From NCBI GenBank assembly GCA_015657535.1, contig JADHZB010000305.1:1-15803 (forward strand): a stretch of DNA of 15,803 nucleotides. Reading direction: 5' to 3'. Both the position numbers and the translations under genes were made by a program. The DNA is from Nephromyces sp. MM_2019. Taxonomy: Eukaryota > Apicomplexa > Aconoidasida > Nephromycida. Shown in pieces: positions 1 through 7,900 of this stretch. Within the stretch, counting starts at the first letter, position 1, and each line of letters opens with the position of its first letter. Under the pieces are notes generated by a model. That model was not told where the DNA came from and ran no database searches. It saw nothing but the letters and a program-made list of their open reading frames with translations.

Positions 1-19
1 GGTTTGGGGGGTGGTATGG

Positions 20-2272
20 TCACCCATACTTAGGCCATTGTGAGAGCCATTTCAACAGGGTCTGCAGTAATTTTAATAAAGGTGAAGCTACGCCACACAC
101 ACAAATATGGTTACCTAGTAGTCACGCCATTGGATGACGTTTTGCGCACACAAACACCCCTGCTCTGTTAAAACTGCTCTTTGCTGCTTTCTACATATAT
201 GCACACACACGCACTACTCTACGCCTACCGCACACGCATATCAGCTACCTTGTGCGCGTGTGTGCGTAAAAGGTTTGCGTAGCCTAGGAAAAGGAGTGTA
301 TCTCTATGTATGTAAAAGAAGTAAGAAAAATTGTATTTCTCTATATTACAAGCATGCTTCAATAAGCTAGTCATTGAGTGTTCTGAAGATTAAAGGCTTT
401 ACCTGAGCTTGAGGAGACCTCCGAAGCTGCGCACACACACAGAAGAAGAGGGGGTAACATGAAGAAATTTGTAGGGCTTTTAGCAAAGGTGAGGGGATGT
501 AAGCAGTGTGTGTGTGTGACAGTATAGATATTTCCTGTTTTTTCCTATGTGCTCGAATTGCTTTATACGTATGGAAGATGGGCTTCTGTAAGAAGCTTTA
601 TGTATCCCTCAGTTATCACTACTTCATGCCTTTGAGTATTATTCATGCCTCTATAAAAACATGTGTACAAAAATCTCAGCTAAGCCGACTAGCAGTACGA
701 AACACACACAATGCTGAAGAGCAAAAACCCGCCTAGAGAAGCCATCTTTAATGGAGTCAGAAGATGAGTAAGGGAGTACATACACTGACTCTCTCGTGTG
801 CACGTGCAGGGTAAGCCACATCCGATTAAAGCAAGGTGTACATACACTGATTCTCTAGTGTATGTGTGTGTGTGCATGGGGTGAGCCACGTGAAGAGGTA
901 AGACTTACGGAGTTCGGCATCTGGAGATACAGAGATAGAATCAAAGTCTTCAGACGGCGATGCGGGAGATGCTGTATAAGCAAATTCAACAGCGCATAAA
1001 GCGTTAGTCATCTAGCTTTACACATGAGAATAGAGAGGCATAACAATTACATACACACAACCCTATACTAACCGCAGCTCCAGACACAATCGGCCACCCC
1101 CCACCCCTAATGTATAGCCATCCATACTCCTCGTAAGCTGTACGTACCCATTCCAAATCATCACCCCCCTCACACCACCACAACCTCACCCCCCTCACAC
1201 CACCACAACCTCACCCCCCTCACACCACCACAACCTCACCCCCCTCACACCACCACAACCTCACCCCCCTCACACCACCACAACCTCACCCCCCTCACAC
1301 CACCAAAACCTCACCCCCCTCACACCACCACAACCTCACCTGTTAATACCGCCTCTACATTTGCTGAGCGTTTTCCGCGGAACAAGTCCCACGGCTTCCC
1401 AATGAAAGGCTTCCCATTTACTACAAAATTCACGGTTCTTTTTGCTAGTCTGAACACCGTGGACAGATCCGCCTGAGCCTTCTCATTATCTACCTTGAAC
1501 TGGGCATCATCGAAGGCGGAGTCGGTGTTAGCCTTCATAATTTGAGCAATCGGGTTTTCGTTATCTTCATCAGTGTGTGCAGCTTCCTTCTTCAACTTAG
1601 CTGGTGAATTGTAATCGCCCATATCTGCATCACTTTCAGATCTTTCTGTAGCAGTAGAGGTGCTGCTAGCCCCGGAGTAGGATATATTATGAGATGAGGG
1701 GGCGGGAGAAGGCCCCCCAGCAGAAGCTCTTGGCGAAGAGGGGGTATCATAAATACTAGCTCCAATCGCATTGTGCAAGTTTTCAAAGCTATTAGAACGC
1801 GGGGGTTTTCCTGTCTTTCCTCCAAGTTCTGGAGTTGGCGCAGGCACGTCTTCATCTCCATAAGAGCTTTTCCCACGGATTTTTTGATTCTTCAAGGTGT
1901 TGCGTAGACGAGCAGGTGTTTGGCGGTAATATTCACTGGCTTTGCTAGTATTTGATGGGGGGAAGGAAGAGGATACAGCAGGTGAGTTTGGTGCAGTAAC
2001 TGAGGCACCTGGGTACGCTGTGGTGGATAGAGAGTCAAACTGAGAAGAAGCGGCTACGGGCTCATCGCGTCGGCTGCCTTTGTAGCGGGTTGTTGCACTC
2101 TTCTGGTCGTTTATGTAGTAGGGTGTAAGGGGGGTTCCAAATTGAATCTTGTGGGATACTTTATAGTGGGGGGGGAAGGAAACTTCAGAGTGTTCGGAAG
2201 GAGACCTTTGGGGGTTAGCTACATGATTGATAGAGCCATTGGAGCGGGAGCTAGTTTTCCCTTTTATAGTTT
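20..2272 (-). CDS. Gene B: multi-exon protein, Ser/Pro-rich low-complexity, unrecognised (5' end missing)
   Basis: Proposed exons on the minus strand are 2272-1340, 971-909, 426-403 and 87-20, with the stop TGA at 22-20. All three internal junctions are phase 1, and the frame stays open across about 361 residues. Donors are CAG|GTGAGG, CTCC|GTAAGT and CAG|GTAAAG; acceptors are TTATACAG, TGTGCGCAG and GGCGTAG. The long exon starts after a C-rich tract ending CCCCCCAG. Its first 230 or so residues look disordered (Ser, Pro, Thr, Ala). A better ordered segment follows with TVNFVVNGKPFIGKPWDLFR. The tail is ASPLLKLLQTLLKWLSQWPKYG, probably helical and amphipathic. The open frame has no ATG upstream, so a first exon lies above 2272 and was not found. 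I do not recognise the family. The exon of 24 bases is the weakest part. Confidence 0.55.
88..402 (-). other. Gene B last intron
   Basis: The intron lies between the 24-base exon and the terminal exon. On the plus strand it holds CA repeats near 94-106 and 197-250, which read as TG on the gene's sense strand; one TG run sits directly before the acceptor GGCGTAG. A 78-codon plus-strand frame at 134-370 is repeat-derived and was not called. Confidence 0.45.
427..908 (-). other. Gene B intron 2 with a 62-bp-spaced duplicated segment
   Basis: This stretch lies between two phase-matched exons of gene B. A diverged duplication begins at 776 and 838 (GTACATACACTGA, then CTCTCGTGTG or CTCTAGTGTA, then GGGTAAGCCAC or GGGGTGAGCCAC). 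A TG run near 509-519 is CA on the sense strand, and a CA run at 431-440 forms the TG-rich acceptor tract. No further exon could be supported here. Confidence 0.5.
1161..1340 (-). repeat. 25-bp minisatellite, seven copies, at the 5' end of gene B intron 1
   Basis: The core CACACCACCA recurs at 1171, 1196, 1221, 1246, 1271, 1296 and 1321, an exact 25-base period. The only clear variant is CACCAAAACC in the copy at 1296. On the gene's sense strand each unit reads GGGGTGAGGTTGTGGTGG, and the array abuts the real splice donor ACAG|GTGAGGTTGTGG at 1343-1329. The array lies inside the intron and ends at the exon. Confidence 0.95.
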
Positions 2273-2846
2273 CTGGGGGGAGAGGAGGGGTTAGGGGGGG
2301 TGAGTTTGGTAGTGAAAATTCTACAGTCTGAGTGTGAAGATGTACACACGCTGCGAGCTAGGGAAAATGCTATACCGAAAAATTAAAGACCCACCAACGT
2401 CACTACCAAACAAGCTTATGGTTTTAAAGTCAAACTCAAAGCAGCAGAGGTGTACATACATACACCAAAAACTCATTGCGTAGATTTTTGGATACTTTTA
2501 GCATTAAAGCATGCGGATAAGTTTGGTATTTTGTTCAAGAATACGCTATATATAAAAGCTCAAGCAACAGTGACTTAGCAGAAAGTACTGGAAGCTAAAA
2601 AAATAAGCCAAGCACATGAGTGAGTCTCTTTGTTGAAGCAAAAAGCTGTTGCAAGCCTGAATACACTGCACACGTGAAAACGTATTAAAACTACTGTGTA
2701 CGAGAAAAAAAAACTCAACGTGTATGTATACACCACCCTCTTGCACTAACGAATACTAGTTCAGCCTTTCAGGAAGATCTATCAACAGAATTGGTTTCGT
2801 ATCAGACACACACACATATAAACGAGACGATTGAAGAAGTCTATCG
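2273..2846. other. Spacer between genes A and B; probable 5' region of gene B
   Basis: The stretch lies between the gene A stop codon and the long exon of gene B. It must contain the missing start of gene B. A TATA-like stretch CTATATATAAAAG lies at 2546-2558 (CTTTTATATATAG on the minus strand). The segment 2276-2310 is C-rich on the minus strand and is the pyrimidine tract of the gene B acceptor. A 66-codon minus frame at 2546-2746 shows no splice or composition support. No first exon with a phase-1 donor could be identified. Confidence 0.4.
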
Positions 2847-4131
2847 TCACTTGAGTTCTTTCGCTGCTTCCTTTGATGACTTAAAAAGCAGTTGAATTTC
2901 AACAAAACCTACATCTTGAAGAGTTCCATTAAAAAACTCTCACTTTAAACTACTTCCTCTCATCTTCATCTCCTTCATCTTCATTATTTTAACATTTTAC
3001 CACAAAAACTGCCCGATTGCGAGCAAATTTCACACACATACACACATCCAATTATGCTTACGTGTTAGCCCAGATGAATCTGTTCCCAACAGTACATTAC
3101 TGATAGCATCCATACTTTGCATTTCGTTAAGCTGTTCTTCACTTAAGCTTAATGAAATCCTTCGCATTTCATTCAGTGGAGCCTCTTTAGTACCATGTGC
3201 ATCTTGAAGTGCTACCTTTGATTCCTGAATTTGCAGCGTCACTGACGAAGAAGAAGAAGAAGAAAAAGGAAAAGAAGAAGAAGATGAGGACGAGGTAATG
3301 AAGAAGATGAAGAAAAAGAGTAGGAAAAAGAAGAACATGAAGAAAAAGAGCAAGAAGAACAAGACAAATGAAGAACAGCAGCAAAATCGAACCAAAACCA
3401 GATAAACCTCCCGCCCAGCCCATACTCACCTTTCCGGCCCTCACTTTTCGACGTAACGCTCTTCTCAACCACTGAAAGATGCTTGAAGACTGCAGCAGCA
3501 GGCATCCCCCGTAAATCCTCCCTCTGCTTATTCCACACACGATCAAGAGGTTGTGGTACGGCAGAGCATTGCACCGACAGATTCTCCACAAAAGCATTAA
3601 TAGCACTTTCTTTTGTATGCTTTCCATATTTTCGGAGTATATAATCCAAAAGATACGAAAGCTTTTCTCGCTGACTACTTAAGAAATGCAAATCGCGTGA
3701 ACCATTTGAACCATACAACTGCAAAATATTAAGAAAAATATATTTTAAGGTTGCCTCTATATGTGCATGGGTGTAATTTTGTGCAACTCTTTTAAATAAA
3801 TATAATCCCCATACTTCAGGAGGAATATCTAAGAAGAAAGGGATCTCCTGAATCACAAAATCTTCATCTTCATTGTTTGAATTTTCAGAATATAACAAAT
3901 CGCGCAATTTTTGCAATTCATCTATAGTATCTCTTGAAGATGAATCTGGGTCCGATCTTATCTTCAGTTCCGCGGCTGTTTGGTATTCTTTGAGTTGGGC
4001 CAAGCGAGAAATGTTTTTGCCTTTGCTATGATACCAAATTTTAGGGCTTTTAAGTTCGGCAGATTTTGAAAAATCTGCGGTGTTAACTATGACGGAGTCC
4101 AGGAGGCCAGCGATGTTTAGCTGAACTCGAA
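2847..4131 (-). CDS. Gene A: three-exon protein of unknown function (5' end uncertain)
   Basis: Exons on the minus strand are 4131-3430, 3241-3062 and 2908-2847, with the stop TGA at 2849-2847. Junctions are phase 1 throughout: GGAAAG|GTGAGT to CGTCAG|TG, then AACAC|GTAAGC to GATGTAG|GT. Reading from 4131 gives about 313 residues. The first exon has ordinary mixed composition with a mostly helical middle (IPPEVWGLYLFKRVAQ, YLLDYILRKYGKHTK) and an acidic stretch (NSNNEDEDF). The second exon is polar (SLSEEQLNEMQSMDAI) and the last ends KEAAKELK. I recognise no domain. No ATG is available in the first exon's frame upstream, where the sequence is a pyrimidine repeat, so at least one more 5' exon is expected; a candidate lies at 4571-4458. 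Confidence 0.65.
3242..3429 (-). other. Gene A intron 1 with a long (TTC)n tract
   Basis: On the gene's sense strand the intron carries a long run of TTC, TTT and CTT triplets (about 3243-3375) before the acceptor CGTCAG. It is probably an enlarged polypyrimidine tract. All three sense frames stay open far into it, which gives spurious Phe/Ser/Leu runs; the plus strand would read as Glu/Lys runs. Joining 3430 to 3241 keeps the frame and removes these runs. Confidence 0.7.
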
Positions 4132-4134
4132 CTG

Positions 4135-4450
4135 AGGAGAGGGTGGAGGGTGGGGGGTAGGGTGGGGTTAGAGAATGTTCGGAGAGGGTGGGAGGTGGAG
4201 ACAATGTGGAGAAGGTGGGAAAAGTTGGAGAAAATGTGAAGTTTGGAAGGGGTGGAGCGGGGTGGTGGGTGGAGAGAATGTGAAGTTTGGAAGGGGTGGA
4301 GGGGGGTTGTGGGCGGAGAAAATGTGGTTAAGGTTGGAAAAGTTGGAGAAAATGTGAAATGGGGTAGGGGTGGAGAAAATTTGAAGGTGTGGAGAAGTTG
4401 GAAGGGGTGTATGGTGGTAGAGAACTTATGGAGCAGAGGACGGGGGTGCA
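4135..4450 (-). repeat. Imperfect G/A-rich repeat, C/T-rich on the gene A sense strand
   Basis: Repeated words such as GTTGGAGAAAATGTGAA and TTGGAAGGGGTGGAG occur several times with a roughly 30-60 base spacing. On the minus strand this is a pyrimidine-rich tract of 300 bases that runs straight into the proposed acceptor CTCCTCAG of gene A. Open frames on both strands here (60-122 codons) are repeat products. Confidence 0.8.
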
Positions 4451-4457
4451 ACTCTTT

Positions 4458-4571
4458 TCATCTTCCATTCATTTCTTGGAGTGGCTTAATGGCTTGATAT
4501 ATGTGTGTTACCAATTCATCATATTCATTGGGGTATATCGTTTCATCTAACATACGGAATACGTGTGTAAA
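4458..4571 (-). CDS. Exon-like segment upstream of gene A
   Basis: Minus-strand frame reading FTHVFRMLDETIYPNEYDEL, then VTHIYQAIKPLQEMNGR and TGA at 4460-4458. It is preceded by TTATTTTTCCCTCGTGAG, an acceptable acceptor. Composition looks coding and the opposite strand does not. Two readings are possible. It may be the 3' end of a separate gene. Or it may splice at TTG|GTAACA (after 4512) in phase 0 to an alternative acceptor GTTCAG|CTA (exon from 4120), which would make it the exon before gene A. It is too short to choose. Confidence 0.45.
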   Translation of the reverse strand, partial: FTHVFRMLDETIYPNEYDELVTHIYQAIKPLQEMNGR

Positions 4572-4842
4572 CTCACGAGGGAAAAATAATGAGGTTAAGA
4601 ATGAGATTTAATAGGCTTTCTCAGAGATTTAGCCTGTAGAAAGTAACCTGCTGCTGTTACTATACCTCTTTCTTGTAGTTAATAAGGAAAAAGCACACAC
4701 GACACTCAGACACATACTGAGGCTAGGACATACGTAGTTTACTCCTCTAACCGTCTTGTGTGTGTATCTAGTTACTGATATGTATATAAGTATGTGCGTG
4801 TGTGCGCGCTCGTCTGTGTGTGTATTAGTTTGTACTGAGAAG
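4572..4842. other. Spacer upstream of gene A segment and gene G
   Basis: AT-rich sequence followed by a TG-rich stretch from about 4758 to 4830 on the plus strand. No coding frame or RNA gene could be supported. It would be the shared 5' region if the divergent arrangement of A and G is right. Confidence 0.3.
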
Positions 4843-5937
4843 AGGGGTGCTTACCTGATTTGTGACGGTCACTGGAAAGTCCTCTTCTTAACTTCAATTC
4901 AGTGCCTAAACCCAAGTGTGTGCGTGGTTTGGCGATGAATGCAGTCTATTGTTTGTGAATCTTCTATAGTATGTGTTAGTGTTGACACACATGCAGGTGT
5001 AGCGAGAGCGTGTGCTACTGTATGAGGAGGGTAGCATCTCTGGTGATATTAGCGTGTGTAGAATGGTATTCATTGTGTTTATAGTGATAAAACTAGTGAG
5101 TTTAGTGGTATTAGTATGAGTAGACGGGCCAGTGTGTGTAACTATCCTAGTGTGTGTGTGGCCAAACTACTATTAAAAGTAAGCAATCGCCAGTGTGTGC
5201 GAGAATACTTCATCAAGATATATTGGTGTGTTATGCAGAGCATGTTAATGTTCTAGTTAGTTGATGAGCACTAGGATCTAGCTTGTTTATGTGGGAATTA
5301 TTCAAAATGAATTTCGTATGCATACACCAGGAGAAGCCTATATATCTGTGTGTGTGTGTCTTTATCTGTATCTGTGACTGTGTGTGTTTGCTCATCTACT
5401 AGCTGCACTCCACACGTTGACTTCCAAGTTTCCCAACCTAAGCTTCCCCTATTAAATTTTCAAGCCTCCCAAAAAGCCTCAATCTTACTAGCAAATCTGC
5501 TTTATAAAGCGATAAAGTTAGCTATTCAATATAGTAAGTGAATGCAGGCTTCTCTATCAAATATATCACCAGCTACAGGATATACAGCGAAGATAAATGC
5601 TGAGCATATTCCTAGACTAGAGAGAATAAGAAACACACACACACACACACGCACACACACGCACATACATGTAGGATTCTAAAATCACTTAAATTACTAG
5701 AAAAGCTACTCATTTCTGGCAGAAAACCTCAGAAAACTGCTTTTGAGCTTGGCACTATCTGAATGGATGCATAAATTGTTGCTTACGTACAGATTTATAG
5801 CCATCAAAATACGTGGAAATACGAATATATATAGAAGTAATTCTATCTTCCGTGTGTTAACTGCTGTCTCTCTACTTCTATTAAATACAATCGGCTCCAG
5901 CCTGTCTAGTTCTTCCTGTCTATTCCTGCGTGTTTAG
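4843..5937 (+). CDS. Gene G: tentative four-exon gene, function unknown (5' partial)
   Basis: A chain of plus-strand exons whose phases agree: 4843-4915, 5275-5347, 5403-5533 and 5723-5937, stop TAG at 5935-5937, 163 residues in all. Best supported is 5403-5533, with acceptor CTACTAG and the consensus donor ATATA|GTAAGTG; it reads CTPHVDFQVSQPKLPLLNFQ followed by a helical stretch ending NLLYKAIKLAIQY. The next exon begins KNLRKLLLSLALSEWMHKLL. The first exon reads GAYLICDGHWKVLFLTS. The C-terminal part turns hydrophobic and low-complexity and may be over-extended into a pyrimidine repeat. Phase agreement at three junctions has an appreciable chance of arising by accident, so the chain is tentative. 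It would run divergent from gene A and convergent with gene C. Confidence 0.35.
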
Positions 5938-6252
5938 TCTTTTCTATATATCTGCTCCTATGTATCTACTCTTTTCTGTCTCTACCTGTCTTTCCTGCCT
6001 ATACCTCTCTACCCTTCTTTATACCTCTATATTCCTGCCTATACTTGTCTCTACCTCTCTACACCTCCCTATTCCTATATCTACCTCTCTATACCTCTCT
6101 ATTCCTACCTATGCCTGTTTATATGTTTAATCATCTCCATTTATCCTGTGCCTATACCTGTTTCTACCTGTCTAATCTTCTCCATCTATTCATGTCATCT
6201 ATTACCGCCTGTCTACTCCTGCTTATAGGTTTCTACACAGACACACACAGCT
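5938..6252. repeat. Pyrimidine-rich repeat between convergent gene ends
   Basis: The plus strand is dominated by variants of CTATACCTCTCTATTCCTACC, in irregular tandem copies from about 5945 to 6180. All three plus frames are open over long stretches (66 and 99 codons) because the unit lacks stop triplets; these frames were not called as genes. The segment separates the proposed stop of gene G from the proposed stop of gene C. Confidence 0.75.
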
Positions 6253-7900
6253 TTACATATGTCGTTGGCTACCTAATGCTTCCAGGACTGCTTTCCTTAT
6301 TAAAAAATCTTCCTGGCTGCCTACTTCTATTTCGCTTGCTTTAGGTTCACCAAGTCCTTTAAGCCTGAAAGGATCTTTCTTTCCACTACTAGGAGCTTCT
6401 TTTGAAAGCATTTGACTTTTTACGAAACTTTTCGAATATAAATCCCACCAGCTTGTTCCTGAGAGTTTCCTCTGAAAAAGATATAGAAAATAGTGTTTGG
6501 TTAGGAATATTCGCGTGTGTTTGTGCGAGTGTGCTGGTATTTCAGTGTTTTGCTTTGTCTTTGTGTGTAGCTATGTCGGCGTGTGTCTGCGCTTCTCTTC
6601 CTGTGTTTAGCTGTCTGCCCGTATATGTGTGCTCTATCGTCTTGATGTGTGCTGTACGTTCTCATGTGCTTGTGTGTGTGGCTTCGCTTCCAAAATGGCT
6701 GCTTATGACAGAGAGCCTAAGTTTTTGAAGCTATCAGAGAACACACAAACACTGAGAAGGAAGAAAGCGCATCGTACAAAAGTGTTCACTATGCTTTTTT
6801 CTCTTCAAAAAGAGTACCACCTGCACACATACATAGAAGCCTTCGTCTAAGCCAGCAATTTCTAGCTAAAAATCATCCTTCATTCTCCACTCCTGCCTTT
6901 GCATACACACACGCTCTGGGTTTAATCAATTTTATCGTTGCTTTATCCGCTAGAAAAATGAAGCCTCTCAACACGCACACACGGAAAAAAGGGCAAGTAG
7001 AAATGCGAATGAACGCAAGCAAACACACACAAAAATAGCAAGCAAGCACAGATAGTAGCATACGCAGATATAATGAAAGAGCAGCGTGCTCAGACAAGCA
7101 CGAACTGCATAGAGATCAGCACACACTGCACAGAAATTAGCACACACACAAACACAGATTACCACGTACTGCACAGAGATTAGCACATACACTATCACAC
7201 GCAGCATCCCAACGTCACATTCCTATCACATCAAACTCCTCCTGTAAAACTAAAGCTAGAGCTAGCATCATACCCTCAAATTGTCGCCTGGGGGAAAACT
7301 TGAAGCAATTGACTTGTTAGCCAGCCAGGTCTGCATGCTTAGCGGTTTTTTCAGCCAATTTTCCTTCACATAGTTCCACTCTTCTAAGTAGCCTAATAGT
7401 GATTCTGGTATGTAGTAAGTATAAGCATCATCTAGCTTATTATTTGGGGTTTCTGTAAAGTAATTAGCCTTCATTACACCAATAAGAGCCTTAGCAGCTG
7501 AGGAGGAAACAGGGAGAGAGATTAATTGAAGAGATTCGCACACACATGGGAGGATTCGCGCATACACAATGTAGTAGAAGCTAACACACAAGGAAACTCG
7601 AACACACACACAAGGGAGAAGAAGCTAACGCACAGAGATTAGCACCCACTACAAGGGAGAAGAAGTTCACATACAAAGGAGTAGAAGCTAACACACAAGT
7701 AAACTCGCGCACACAAACAAGGGAGAAGCTAATGCACAAGTAAACTCGCACACATACACCATGCTACACGCACAGCTACCTTCTTTTAATTGATCTTTTT
7801 CCGTTGAAGCTCCGAAAGCTTCCAAGTTTGAAGCACCTGCTTCCTGCAGTGCTGCTAGCTGTAGAAGAACCACAGCTAGCAATAATGCAAGCTTCATCAT
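6253..7900 (-). CDS. Gene C: small protein with signal peptide, two or three exons
   Basis: Exon 1 (7900-7780) begins MMKLALLLAVVLLQLAALQE, a textbook signal peptide, with likely cleavage near GAS-N at residues 23-25, so the product is probably secreted or enters an organelle by the secretory route. The donor GAAG|GTAGCT joins in phase 1 to CCTCCTCAG|CT at 7497. Exon 2 carries DDAYTYYIPESLLGYLEEWN and WLKKPLSMQTWLANKS, with a possible N-glycosylation site NKS. Exon 2 either ends at TGA 7270-7268 (116 residues) or splices at AGG|GTATGA in phase 0 to TATCTTTTTCAG|AGG at 6471. That third exon stays open for 72 codons (KLSGTSWWDLYSKSFVKSQ, SQEDFLIRKAVLEAL) to TAA at 6255-6253, giving 187 residues. 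The start is firm: it is the first ATG of the signal peptide. I do not recognise the family. Confidence 0.65.
6472..7273 (-). other. Proposed gene C intron 2 (802 bases)
   Basis: The segment separates exon 2 from the proposed third exon of gene C. On the plus strand, 7020-7205 is CA-rich and holds short repeats of CTGCACAGAGATTAGCACAC, while 6515-6690 is TG-rich. On the sense strand this places TG first and CA last. A plus-strand frame beginning CCAAAATGGCTGC at 6691 (MAAYDREPKFLKLSENTQTL) looks partly coding, but no gene could be built around it. Confidence 0.45.
7498..7779 (-). other. Gene C intron 1 with diverged tandem repeats
   Basis: On the plus strand the intron contains four or five diverged copies of a unit of roughly 40-50 bases built on GGGAGAAGAAGCTAACACACAA and GTAAACTCGCACACACA (about 7560-7765). 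On the sense strand these are TG-rich. Both splice sites are clear and the flanking exons share phase 1. Confidence 0.7.

Noticed and set aside
4083..4497. Open frames of 60-122 codons on both strands
   Set aside because: All are built from the same imperfect G/A-rich repeat and have no stop triplets by composition; gene A's acceptor tract explains the region.
5930..6344. Plus-strand frames of 66 and 99 codons, hydrophobic (Leu/Ser/Tyr)
   Set aside because: They follow the CTATACCTCTCTATTCC repeat unit. The apparent membrane character is a product of pyrimidine codons.
6402..6728. Plus-strand frame KAFDFLRNFSNINPTSLFLR and onward
   Set aside because: The opposite strand has a longer non-repetitive frame (third exon of gene C) with a better acceptor, and the plus frame runs into TG repeat codons (Cys/Val).
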